Assembly: GCA_964502005.1 (NCBI GenBank)
Contig: CAZCUX010000034.1
Coordinates: 1 to 64,000 of the forward strand
Direction of reading: 5' to 3'
Origin: CAJWOS01 sp964502005
Lineage (GTDB): Bacteria > Myxococcota_A > UBA796 > UBA2385
DNA: 64,000 nucleotides
Below the pieces are notes generated by a model, which searched no databases, had not been told where the DNA came from, and saw nothing but the letters and a program-made list of their open reading frames with translations. The translations under genes and the position numbers were made by a program. This document shows positions 16,818 through 24,898 of this stretch, piece after piece (position 1 is the stretch's first letter; every line of letters starts with the position of its first letter).

Positions 16818-18416
16818 TTACCGCGATGTTTCGTCCGCGCGCGGGGCAGCAGGCCATTCCACCACAAATGTTGCCCCCTTGCCAGCCCCATCACTCTCCG
16901 CCCACACCCGCCCTCCGTGGAGGGCGACCAAACGACGGGTCAGTGCGAGGCCGAGACCGGTGCCTTGCTGCTGCCTACCATACGACGAGTCAACCTGTTC
17001 GAAGGCGCGAAAAATGCGTTCGAGGTCGTCAGGCGCGAGGCCGATGCCGGAGTCAACAACCCTGAGCACAACACCCTCGGCATAGCGACCAATATGGGCG
17101 GTGACCTTGCCCCCATCCGGTGTAAACTTCATTGCATTGGACAACAGGTTAAAACACACCTGCTTAAACTTTCGCTCGTCCGCCTGAATCGTCTCCGTAC
17201 GAACACTCGGCTCAATGTCAATGGACAAAGTAATAGCGTGTTTCTGTGCCTTCTCTTTAAATAGGACCATGCTAGATTGCAGCACACTCGCAGGAGAAAC
17301 CGCCTCCACGGATAGCTCCAAACGTCCCGCCTCGACTTTGGACAAATCCAAGATGTCGTTGATGAGGGACAACAAGTGCCGACCACTCGTAAGGACGTGG
17401 CCGACATAGCGCGCTTGCCGCGGGTTGAGCTCGCCAAATGCGCCGTCCTGCAACACCTCGGAAAAACCGATGATTGCATTGAGGGGAGTGCGCAGCTCGT
17501 GGCTCATGCTCGCGAGGAACTCGCTCTTTGCGCGGTTGGCGCCTTCTGCGGCGGCCTTGGCGGCACGCAAGTGGTCGTTGACCCGGCGACGCTCCGTGCG
17601 CTCCCGCATCAAATCGAGCGTACGGCCAGACAATAGCTGGTACATTTCTAGAACCGTCTCGATAAAGACCTTTCGGGAGTCCCCCATTTCTTGCTTTGCA
17701 CGCACCTTGGCTTCTTCGAGGCTGAGGCCTTCCTTGCGTGCGTGGACCACACGGGCCAATAGGCGGTCGTCTTCCAGAATATGATACGCCAACCAGCGAA
17801 TCAAAAATGTGAGCAACTCACTCATCAAATCTTCGGTGGCACGGTCATTTTGATGGAGCTGGATATCCCCTACTTGTTGCAAAAACGTCGCATGAATCCG
17901 TTTGTGTTGGATAAACCAGGGGTCATTTCCGAACGCAGGCGCCCAGCAGGCTTCTTCTGACTTAAAATGGCGGTCGGCGTACGATGCCAGCTCATGAAAT
18001 ATATGGTTGAGGACCGACGCATCGGAGCGCTGCCCCAAATGCATGGCCATATGATTGAGCAGGTCCACCAAGCGACGATGCTCGACGTCGACGCTGTGAA
18101 TTCCCGTCTCTAAGCGGTGGGTCCATGGAAAGACCTCCACCTGGGTTTCGGCCACCGGCGCATCGGCTATGGAGCCATCGTCGATGGACAGCTCGTTGAA
18201 AGCTGTGCGTGACAGATGCTTTTCACCGGACGACGCTTGCACCCGCTGTGCGTGCTCCGCAGCAATCAGGGCTTGTACGAGCTGCTCGTGGCTCCACAGC
18301 TCGTCTTGGGATTGGGCGAGCAGCGCCGAGACACGGCCCGCCATCCCCGAAAGACCCAACGCCGCGAGCTGGGTCGGGAGGTTCGTCGTTGAACCGACTA
18401 CTGCTTGTCCACGCAT
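16818..18416 (-). CDS. Histidine kinase with bacteriohemerythrin sensor domain
   Basis: 532 residues. Residues ~92-225 are a bacteriohemerythrin domain with all expected di-iron ligands: H113 (in SVDVEHRRLVDLLN), H150 and E154 (DRHFKSEE), H171 and H175 (HKRIH), H212 and D217 (HILEDD). Residues ~295-360 are the HisKA domain with H306 in MSHELRTPLN. Residues ~400-525 are the ATPase domain with NLLSNAMKFTPDGG (N box), DSGIGL (G1) and GTGLGLA (G2). No transmembrane helix is present, so it is a soluble sensor. Hemerythrin domains bind O2 or respond to redox or NO, so this kinase probably senses oxygen in the cytoplasm. Two receiver genes follow directly. Confidence 0.92.
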   Translation of the reverse strand: MRGQAVVGSTTNLPTQLAALGLSGMAGRVSALLAQSQDELWSHEQLVQALIAAEHAQRVQASSGEKHLSRTAFNELSIDDGSIADAPVAETQVEVFPWTHRLETGIHSVDVEHRRLVDLLNHMAMHLGQRSDASVLNHIFHELASYADRHFKSEEACWAPAFGNDPWFIQHKRIHATFLQQVGDIQLHQNDRATEDLMSELLTFLIRWLAYHILEDDRLLARVVHARKEGLSLEEAKVRAKQEMGDSRKVFIETVLEMYQLLSGRTLDLMRERTERRRVNDHLRAAKAAAEGANRAKSEFLASMSHELRTPLNAIIGFSEVLQDGAFGELNPRQARYVGHVLTSGRHLLSLINDILDLSKVEAGRLELSVEAVSPASVLQSSMVLFKEKAQKHAITLSIDIEPSVRTETIQADERKFKQVCFNLLSNAMKFTPDGGKVTAHIGRYAEGVVLRVVDSGIGLAPDDLERIFRAFEQVDSSYGRQQQGTGLGLALTRRLVALHGGRVWAESDGAGKGATFVVEWPAAPRADETSR

Positions 18417-18820
18417 GTTCCACCTACAGCCACGTCATTTGCCAGAGCGAACCCAAACCACACCGCGAAACCGGGAGTGGGCATACACCGCAGTCAGACT
18501 GCGACACACACGTCTTCCGGCGTCGCCGTGGGTGCCCGCACCGAGGTAGCAGCGGGTAGCGGCGACGATTCCGCGTTGCGGGCAGATAAGTCGACCGGAG
18601 CGCGCGAATCTGAAGGCATGGACTTGCGTCAACCTAGCGTTGCCCAACCCAGATCAGACAACGCCTGTTTTTTGCGGCTTTTCTACCGGCTACCGGCTCT
18701 CCGCGAGCAGCGCATCAAAAATGGCCGCTCAACGTCAAAACAAGCCGTGACACGGCCTTCTCCACGACAGAACAGAGCACGGATAGCCGGGCTTCGCCAC
18801 TGCGAGCCCGGTCCGGCGCA
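18417..18820. other. Intergenic region, no gene seen
   Basis: 404 bases upstream of the hemerythrin kinase and downstream of the aldehyde dehydrogenase (both on the minus strand). It should contain the promoter of the kinase cluster, but no convincing -35/-10 pair was found. A short direct repeat (taccggc twice) occurs near 18684-18697. Open frames have no coding character. Confidence 0.4.
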
Positions 18821-20374
18821 TCAGTCGAGGAGCTTTCGCAATACGCCCGCATCCCCTTGGATTGCGGTGAGGTTCATATAGAACTCCATACCGCGCAAGC
18901 CGCCCAGCTCCGCGCCGCCGCCTGCGCGCCCCGGTCCGCCGTGCATCTGGTTCGGGAGGACCATTCCCGGCGGCAACACCTGGTCGGCCACTTTGGCGCC
19001 GGCAACGACCAAGCGACCGTTCCAAGCAGCGGCGTGGGGCAAGAGGTCGCCGAGCCAGTCGCGGTCGTCCGAGTAGATGCTCGTGACGAGCATCCCGTTG
19101 CCCTTTGCGACCAACGCAGCGGCGCTCTCAGCGGTGCCGTCGTACGGAAGCAGCGTTGCGCAGGGTCCAAACACCTCGACTTCGTGCAGCCGCTTGGCCG
19201 CCATTGCATCGCGTGCCCGCAAGAGGGTGGGCGCGACGAAATAGCCCTTGCCCGCTTCGACATGAAGGCCCTGGATGGGGTCCGCGCCGCCACACACGAT
19301 ATCGGCCTCTTCGCTCAGGACACCGATGCCCGCACGCACATCGCGAAGCTGAGAGGCTGTTGCGACAGGGCCCATACCGACATCGCGGTCGAGGGGGTAG
19401 CCCACGCCTACCCGCGCCAGCTCTTCAACGACCGCTGCCTGGAAGTCGTCGGCCAACGCCTCGGGGACAAGCACGCGGCGCACAGCGGTACACTTCTGGC
19501 CGGTCTTCTGGGTCATGTCTTTCACGACATTGCGCACCACGGAGTGCCAAAGCGGGCCGCCGATTTCGACATCCGGCCCCAGAATCGCGCCATTGAGCGA
19601 GTCGGCTTCGATGTTGATGCGCGTGGAGCGCGAAACCACACAAGAATGGCCGCGAAGCGTCGCGCCTGTGTCAGCGGACCCCGTGAACGCGATGCCATCC
19701 TGCGCGCCAAGATGGTCGAGCAAATCCCCAGCCGAACCACACAAGAGCGAAAGGCTGCCGGGCGGCAAAATGCCCGCATTGACGATGATTTCCATCATAC
19801 GCACGGTCAACAGGGCGGTCGCCGTCGCGGGCTTCGTGATGACGGGGACTCCCGCAAGGAACGAGACAGCGACCTTCTCAAATGTTCCCCAGGCCGGGAA
19901 ATTGAAGGCATTGATGTGTACCGCGACGCCAGGGCGCGGCATTTTGACGTGCTGGCCGACGTAGCGGGCACCCGTACCCAAACGCTCCGCTTCGCCATCC
20001 AAGAAGAAGCGGCGGTCGCCCAGACCTTTGCCGAGGCTGGCGTAGGCGGCAAGCGTCCCGGTGGCGCCGTCGAGGTCGAACTTGCCGTCGCCGCGGGTAG
20101 TGCCGTTGTTGTCACGGGAGACATCGAGCAGCGATTCGCGGTTTTCGTGCAGAACCTTCGCCATCGCCTTCAAGAGGGCGCCGCGTTCTGCAAAAGTAAG
20201 ACTCCGCAAGGCGGGACCACCGACGGTGCGCGCGTAATGGGCTGCTGCCCCCAAATCAAGACCATCCGAGGATGCTGTCGCCAGCACCTCTTCGGTGGAC
20301 GGGTTGACGAGGGGCCGGCCTTCGCCATGGCCATCTTGCCAGCGGTCGGAGAGGAAACTTTGCAAGCGGGTCAT
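18821..20374 (-). CDS. PaaZ/BoxD-type aldehyde dehydrogenase (3,4-dehydroadipyl-CoA semialdehyde dehydrogenase-like)
   Basis: 517 residues from the ATG at 20374 (MTRLQSFLSDRWQDGHGEG). It has the aldehyde dehydrogenase layout: VHINAFNFPAWG in the NAD(P)-binding part, GIAFTGSADTG, INIEADSLNGAIL and the catalytic Cys in QKTGQKCTAVRRV, ending GGPGRAGGGAELGGLRGMEF. These features are those of the PaaZ N-terminal domain / BoxD group, which oxidises CoA-bound ring-cleavage semialdehydes in phenylacetate or benzoate breakdown. No C-terminal MaoC-like hydratase domain follows, so it is the stand-alone form. No other aromatic degradation gene is nearby, so the pathway is uncertain. Confidence 0.85.
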   Translation of the reverse strand: MTRLQSFLSDRWQDGHGEGRPLVNPSTEEVLATASSDGLDLGAAAHYARTVGGPALRSLTFAERGALLKAMAKVLHENRESLLDVSRDNNGTTRGDGKFDLDGATGTLAAYASLGKGLGDRRFFLDGEAERLGTGARYVGQHVKMPRPGVAVHINAFNFPAWGTFEKVAVSFLAGVPVITKPATATALLTVRMMEIIVNAGILPPGSLSLLCGSAGDLLDHLGAQDGIAFTGSADTGATLRGHSCVVSRSTRINIEADSLNGAILGPDVEIGGPLWHSVVRNVVKDMTQKTGQKCTAVRRVLVPEALADDFQAAVVEELARVGVGYPLDRDVGMGPVATASQLRDVRAGIGVLSEEADIVCGGADPIQGLHVEAGKGYFVAPTLLRARDAMAAKRLHEVEVFGPCATLLPYDGTAESAAALVAKGNGMLVTSIYSDDRDWLGDLLPHAAAWNGRLVVAGAKVADQVLPPGMVLPNQMHGGPGRAGGGAELGGLRGMEFYMNLTAIQGDAGVLRKLLD

Positions 20375-20774
20375 CGGTGCTCCCGTGGATGAATGGGCCC
20401 GGAAGGGCAGACCCTCACTGTCTATCGCGCACGGCGCCCGCGCGCGGCCATTGTCCGCGCTGCGTTGACGACAAGTCTGCGACAAAGCAGACCAACAGCC
20501 CCAAAATCGCATCGACGAAGGGCCAACGAATTGCGGCATCAAGACCGGAATCAGGGACAACCCCCCATCCGCACGAAGCCTCGATATAGACGCGCGAACC
20601 TCGCAAAACAGTCGAAATCCGCGAACCAAGGATTCGGACGCAAGAACAGATAGACCGAAGATACCGCGCAGGTTGGGGCTGTTCGCGAGACCAGCAGCTC
20701 CCCGGCTTCACCCCCCAACGCGGCCGATGCAGGTGCGCGACTTACGCGCAGAAAACACCTTGCAAGCAGGACGG
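20375..20774. other. Intergenic region, no gene seen
   Basis: 400 bases between two minus-strand genes. A minus-strand frame around 20415-20711 has a hydrophobic patch (FVDAILGLLVCFVADLS), but no start with a ribosome binding site and no other coding character. The region probably carries the aldehyde dehydrogenase promoter. Confidence 0.35.
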
Positions 20775-21344
20775 CTAAAACGGACCTTGTGCCCGCAAAA
20801 TCGCCTCCGCCACATCGTCCAGCGAGGTGATGTCGTCCTGAATGCGCCGTGCTGGCACATTCGTTGCGGGTACGGCGAGGCCTGCATCCACCGCAAGCTT
20901 CATGGTGGTCGCCGTAGAGCTCTGGAGTTGGCGGGCAAGCGCGACGATGAGCGCCCGACGAAACGGCGAGGTCACGGCGAAATCGCCATTGCGCAGCAGC
21001 TCCCGCGCGCGACTCGCGGGCATTTGCAACGTGCGCACCCGACCGCGGGCCCGAATGCCCGCAGTGCGCCGTGCGACCGTCATCACGCCGACATGCCCAA
21101 ACAAACAACCACCCGTAAGCACCGCAACTTTGTACCGGCGACCATTGGGTGCGGTCTTGATGACCTCACACTCTCCCTCGGCCAAGATGTACAGAACCTC
21201 CGCAGGCTCGCCCTCCTGGCAAATGACTTCGTCGTGGTAGTCGCGCACATCGAACTCTCGCGCCAGCTCCTCCAATGCAAGGGGGGGAACGTCGGTGAGG
21301 CCAGGGACATCCCCCAACACTTCCGCGCGGTATTCCATGCTCAT
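20775..21344 (-). CDS. Cyclic-nucleotide-binding-domain protein without DNA-binding domain
   Basis: 189 residues. Residues ~12-130 fit the cNMP-binding beta roll (LYILAEGECEVIKTAPNGRRYKVAV is part of it; GGCLFGHVGVMTVARRTAGIRA matches the phosphate-binding cassette region). The rest is helical with no winged helix, so it is not a Crp-type regulator. The usual cassette RxxAA arginine appears as RRTAGIRA. It overlaps the upstream paralogous gene by 4 bases (21341-21344, ATGA), so the pair is translationally coupled. Likely a ligand-controlled partner protein; ligand and target are unknown. Confidence 0.8.
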   Translation of the reverse strand: MSMEYRAEVLGDVPGLTDVPPLALEELAREFDVRDYHDEVICQEGEPAEVLYILAEGECEVIKTAPNGRRYKVAVLTGGCLFGHVGVMTVARRTAGIRARGRVRTLQMPASRARELLRNGDFAVTSPFRRALIVALARQLQSSTATTMKLAVDAGLAVPATNVPARRIQDDITSLDDVAEAILRAQGPF

Positions 21345-21856
21345 TTTCGCACCCCGACCAGATTGCGAAGAGTATCCAAAAACGTACCCCGACGGGTGGC
21401 TTCGAGAAGGTCGGCGAGGGTGTCGTTGGTGGTCTGAATACGTTGGCCGAGTAGGTTCAGGACATTTTTTTCCAAAACCTCGGCACCGGGGTCGCCAAGG
21501 CGCACTAGCTCGGCGTAGGCGCCAAATGGCAACAACGCCACTACGCCGGGCGAAGTGCCCACGATATCCGCTGTACGCGGCGACTGGGCATCGAAAAACG
21601 CAATTTCCCCAAAGACTCGGCCCGGTTCGAGCAGTTCGACGGTGAACGCGCGGTCTTCGCGGCGGGCTTGCACAACCGCAGACCCTTGCAAAACAACGCC
21701 GAGGTGCCGGCCTTCATCACCTGCACGCATGATGGGCTCACCCGCGCCAAACGAAAACGCGACAAAGCGCGTGGCGAGGGCATCCCGGGTGGGTGCATCC
21801 AACCCGGCAAGCAAGGACGTTTGTTTGAGAGCGGTCTCGAAGTCGGTTCGTTGCAT
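21341..21856 (-). CDS. Cyclic-nucleotide-binding-domain protein
   Basis: 171 residues from the ATG at 21856 (MQRTDFETALKQTSLLAGLD). It is a single cNMP-binding roll: RFVAFSFGAGEPIMRAGDEG, LGVVLQGSAVVQA, then the cassette FGEIAFFDAQSPRTADIVG, where the FGE...RTA pattern is close to the Crp/PKA consensus. A short C-terminal helix region (LLGQRIQTTNDTLADLLEA) follows, with no helix-turn-helix. It starts a two-gene operon with a second domain of the same kind. The tight cassette suggests real nucleotide binding here, more than in its partner. Confidence 0.82.
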   Translation of the reverse strand: MQRTDFETALKQTSLLAGLDAPTRDALATRFVAFSFGAGEPIMRAGDEGRHLGVVLQGSAVVQARREDRAFTVELLEPGRVFGEIAFFDAQSPRTADIVGTSPGVVALLPFGAYAELVRLGDPGAEVLEKNVLNLLGQRIQTTNDTLADLLEATRRGTFLDTLRNLVGVRK

Positions 21857-22196
21857 ACCCCCGTTGTAGCTCACACGAACGTTCCTGGGTAGCGTCTTCT
21901 TGGTTTGGTCGCTTGACGAACTCCGAGTATCGGCGTACAGGACGCGTGAACCGGTTTGTATCGGTTTCTTTGACAGCGCGAAGATGATGACGAAACCACC
22001 GCACATGCGGCGCGCCGGGCGACCAATCGGGCGCAAGCCCCGTCAACCGGCGATCCCAATGGGCCACGCTGCTCCCCCGTCACCAGGAGAGCATCATCCA
22101 CCCATGGGTACACAACAGATAGTGGAAGGACGAGTTGCGGTTCTATAGAACAACAACTCATGGCAAACATAACCCCATTCTTCCCCAACTCCTTTT
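21857..22196. other. Divergent intergenic region upstream of tmRNA
   Basis: 340 bases between the cyclic-nucleotide-binding operon (-) and tmRNA (+). It must contain the ssrA promoter. A perfect 12-bp palindrome lies at 22140-22151. No protein gene is seen. Confidence 0.5.
22140..22151. promoter_or_regulatory. 12-bp palindrome upstream of tmRNA
   Basis: GTTCTATAGAAC is perfectly self-complementary and ends 45 bases before the mature tmRNA 5' end, where a -35 region or an operator would be expected. A stretch TAACCC at 22170-22175 could be part of a weak -10. A regulatory role is inferred from position and symmetry only. Confidence 0.3.
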
Positions 22197-22562
22197 GGGG
22201 GCGAAACGGTTTCGACGGGGTCGTGTAAACCGAGGTTGCGTGTCGAGGAGTCCGGTACCCTCGTAAATCCTATCGGAAACACTACAAGTGCCAACAACAA
22301 CAAGCACTTCGCTCTCGCTGCTTAGTTAGAGCCGTCCGGCCTGTCTTTGCCAGGGAAACAGGTTCGGGCGTGTCAAGACCTGGATAGTCCCGAAACGTGA
22401 CGTGGCGTCGCGGTGGGGGACGATAAATAACCGCACAAATTCGCCACCCACTTTGGTCAAGGGGCTGCTCTAGGCCCTGACCCGAGTTGCTGACCTGGAG
22501 CTACACACGTAGACGCCGACGTAGAGCGGCTTCGGACGTGGGTTCGACTCCCACCGCCTCCA
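22197..22562 (+). ncRNA. ssrA: tmRNA (transfer-messenger RNA)
   Basis: The 5' end GGGGGCGAAACGGTTTCGAC is the conserved tmRNA start; GGGGGCG (22197-22203) pairs with CGCCTCC (22555-22561) as the tRNA-like acceptor stem. The T arm is GTGGG-TTCGACT-CCCAC (22538-22554). The tag reading frame begins at the resume codon GCC (22290) and reads ANNNKHFALAA with stop TAG at 22323-22325; the ALAA ending is the normal ClpXP-type degron. Length about 366, normal for one-piece tmRNA. The 3' CCA is not encoded (ACTT follows the discriminator A at 22562), so it must be added enzymatically. It rescues stalled ribosomes together with SmpB. Confidence 0.97.
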
Positions 22563-22821
22563 CTTCACCTACCGTCCAGATTCCATCTCGACGCGTCGCC
22601 GCTCGGTTCGTCATCATTTTCGCGCACTGTCCAGGGTGAACGCCGCGTCATTCACCTACGCGCGAGCATACGCGCGGCGCTTTGGGCTAGGTGTTTGCTG
22701 TTCGAAGTACGGAACGCGGGAACAGACAAGTGCCGGTTCAAAAAGATTGGCATTCTCGCGTGTCGTCTGTCCGCATTTCGGTCCCGCACGCGTCTTTATC
22801 TCCACAACGGAGACAAAGAAC

Positions 22822-24072
22822 ATGCCCACGCCCCGCCCCCTTGTATTGGTTTCCCTCGACTGGATTCGCGAGAAGGACCCCCGCACTACGCTCGGCCAAG
22901 CGTCTCTCTTGGCTAGTCTGAAGCAGATTCCCAATCAGGCCGTGCATCCGATTCAAGTGGCGATAAACCAGACAGGTTTTGACCGCGACCAACTTCTGCA
23001 AACCGTGTTTCAAAGCCTCATGGACACCCATAGCGACCTTGCGATTGGTGCATATGTATGGGCAGAACCCGTGATCCAATGGCTCCTGCCGCGTCTTCGC
23101 CAAAAGGGCTTTCAACGACGCATCATTATGGGGGGTCCCCAGGTCAGCTATAGCGGCGCTGCGGTGCTGGACCAATACCCGGAGGTCGACGTCTTCATCC
23201 GTGGCTACGGCGAAGAAGCTCTCGCGGCGGTGCAAGTGAAGGACCAAGGTCACCCTATCCCTGGCGTGGTCTGGCGGGGTCAGCCGTACGTCCACACCAT
23301 CGCCAATGTCGACCTCTCTCGTATTCCATCGCCGATTTTGGACGGCACCCTCCCGATCCAACGCTTTATGCGTTGGGAAACGCAGCGCGGCTGCCAATAC
23401 CGTTGTTCGTTCTGCCAACACCGGGAAGCGGGTCCCCGAATGCGCTCTCGCACCCTCGCGCCTGCGCGTATTCACGCCGAAATCGATGCGCTGGTAACAA
23501 ATGGTGCGCAAGACATCGCGGTTCTCGACCCAATCTTCCATGACAATCCCGCCGCAGAAGACATTCTGACCCGCTTCCGTGAACGCGGTTATGACGGCCG
23601 TATTTCGCTTCAAGCACGCTTCGAGACAATCAATCCCCTCGTCCTCGATGCGTGTATGGGCATCAAGGCTACCCTTGAGTTTGGCCTGCAAACCATTCAG
23701 CCTGCTGAAATGGCAGCCGTGCAGCGCAGAAACAACCTCCCTCGTGTGGAGGCCACCATTCAGGCGCTCCACGAACGCAATATTCCATTTGAGGTTTCCC
23801 TCATTTATGGGCTCCCCACCCAGACTCTCGTTTCCTTTCGCGAAACAGTGGCCTGGTGCCAAGACCTCGGAGTTCCGCGGATTCGCGCGTGGCCGCTGAT
23901 GCTGCTACGCGGCACGCCGCTGTCTCAGAATCGAGCGAAGTGGAATCTTCGGGAGTCCGACGACGCCATTCCCGTTGTGCTTTCGAGCGAAACGTTTACC
24001 GAGAGCGACTGGCAAGAAATGGCCGCCCTCGCCCGTTCCCTCGAAATGCCCGCACAGGTCTTCGCAGCGTAG
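22822..24072 (+). CDS. B12-binding-domain radical SAM protein
   Basis: 416 residues from the ATG at 22822, with GGAGAC at 22809-22814; longer frames upstream lack coding character. Residues ~1-140 form a cobalamin-binding-like domain (LAIGAYVWAEPVIQWLLPRL, IIMGGPQVSYSG, DVFIRGYGEE). The radical SAM core begins at WETQRGCQYRCSFC (canonical CX3CX2C) and has IAVLDPIFHDN, ATLEFGLQTIQPAEM and SLIYGLPTQT, closely matching the BchE/YgiQ-like group. At 416 residues it is short and ends soon after the core. It is the first gene after tmRNA and stands alone. Substrate unknown; resembles the protein at 13613-15169 in layout. Confidence 0.85.
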   Translation: MPTPRPLVLVSLDWIREKDPRTTLGQASLLASLKQIPNQAVHPIQVAINQTGFDRDQLLQTVFQSLMDTHSDLAIGAYVWAEPVIQWLLPRLRQKGFQRRIIMGGPQVSYSGAAVLDQYPEVDVFIRGYGEEALAAVQVKDQGHPIPGVVWRGQPYVHTIANVDLSRIPSPILDGTLPIQRFMRWETQRGCQYRCSFCQHREAGPRMRSRTLAPARIHAEIDALVTNGAQDIAVLDPIFHDNPAAEDILTRFRERGYDGRISLQARFETINPLVLDACMGIKATLEFGLQTIQPAEMAAVQRRNNLPRVEATIQALHERNIPFEVSLIYGLPTQTLVSFRETVAWCQDLGVPRIRAWPLMLLRGTPLSQNRAKWNLRESDDAIPVVLSSETFTESDWQEMAALARSLEMPAQVFAA

Positions 24073-24285
24073 ACCCGCGGCTTGGATGACTTCACGCCCC
24101 GTACCGATTCCCAACATCGGACCCCCAATCTGCCGCAGCAAGGCGAGTTGCCCACTCCCGCAAGCCCGATAGTTTCGGCTCGTTCTCACAGCCTGCGCCA
24201 TGGGGCAATACAACCAATCGTTCCGAAGATATGGTGCCAACAAAGGCTGCACGCTACGCTTCCGTTGCGTCTCCTGGAGGTACCG

Positions 24286-24675
24286 ATGCCAGTTCTTGGA
24301 ATGGGTGGTCTGTTTTTTCGTGCCAAAGACCCTGCGTCTCTCAAAACTTGGTACCGCGAGCACCTCGGCGTCGGCGGCGGAATGGGTACGGACGAAAATG
24401 GCCAATCGGATGAATGGGTCTGGTTCACCAAAGGCGGCCCGATGGTGTTCGCGCCCTTTTCCGCGGACACCGACTATTTTCCAGCCGAAAAGCAGGTAAT
24501 GGTCAACTTCCGCGTGGCGGACCTCGACGCTATGCTGGCACATTTCGCCGATGCCCAGATTCCTGTGGTTTCAAAGCCGGAATGGAACAGCCCCGAGCTT
24601 GGCCGCTTTGTTCGCGTGTATGACCCCGAAGGGAATGCTATCGAGCTTTGGGAGCCGGCCGCCGCGCAAGGATAG
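24286..24675 (+). CDS. VOC-superfamily (glyoxalase/bleomycin-resistance-like) protein
   Basis: 129 residues from the ATG at 24286 with a strong GGAGG at 24276-24280. It begins GMGGLFFRAKDPASLKTWYR and EHLGVG, the typical first beta-alpha unit of VOC proteins, and ends GRFVRVYDPEGNAIELWEP, where the E of IELWEP is a usual metal ligand. One VOC fold of about 120 residues is present. The reaction cannot be inferred; members include glyoxalases, dioxygenases and drug-binding proteins. It follows the radical SAM gene by 213 bases on the same strand and is convergent with the GH18 gene. Confidence 0.88.
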   Translation: MPVLGMGGLFFRAKDPASLKTWYREHLGVGGGMGTDENGQSDEWVWFTKGGPMVFAPFSADTDYFPAEKQVMVNFRVADLDAMLAHFADAQIPVVSKPEWNSPELGRFVRVYDPEGNAIELWEPAAAQG

Positions 24676-24898
24676 GTCCGCGCGGGCTACGGCCCCCAAA
24701 TTGCCGCCTCTACCTCGTCGCGCCGCCTGCAAACGATGGGCCCCCCGTTACCTGCCGGCCATCACGATTGCTGGCAGCGACGCCTCACCGCGAGCGCCGT
24801 CGCGTGCGCCTCCTGGCCCCGAAATGGCTACGGGTTCCCGCCAACGCGCGGTCGCACCGGGACGTGCGCATTGCCCGCGGCGGGCAAGCAGCGGGCCT

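Noticed and set aside
20415..20711. A 98-residue minus-strand frame with a hydrophobic patch
   Set aside because: No ribosome binding site, Cys/Arg-rich composition, and no family match; probably chance.
22140..22151. A LexA box near tmRNA
   Set aside because: The palindrome does not match known LexA boxes (half-sites are in the wrong orientation for GAAC-N4-GTTC); recorded only as an unassigned palindrome.
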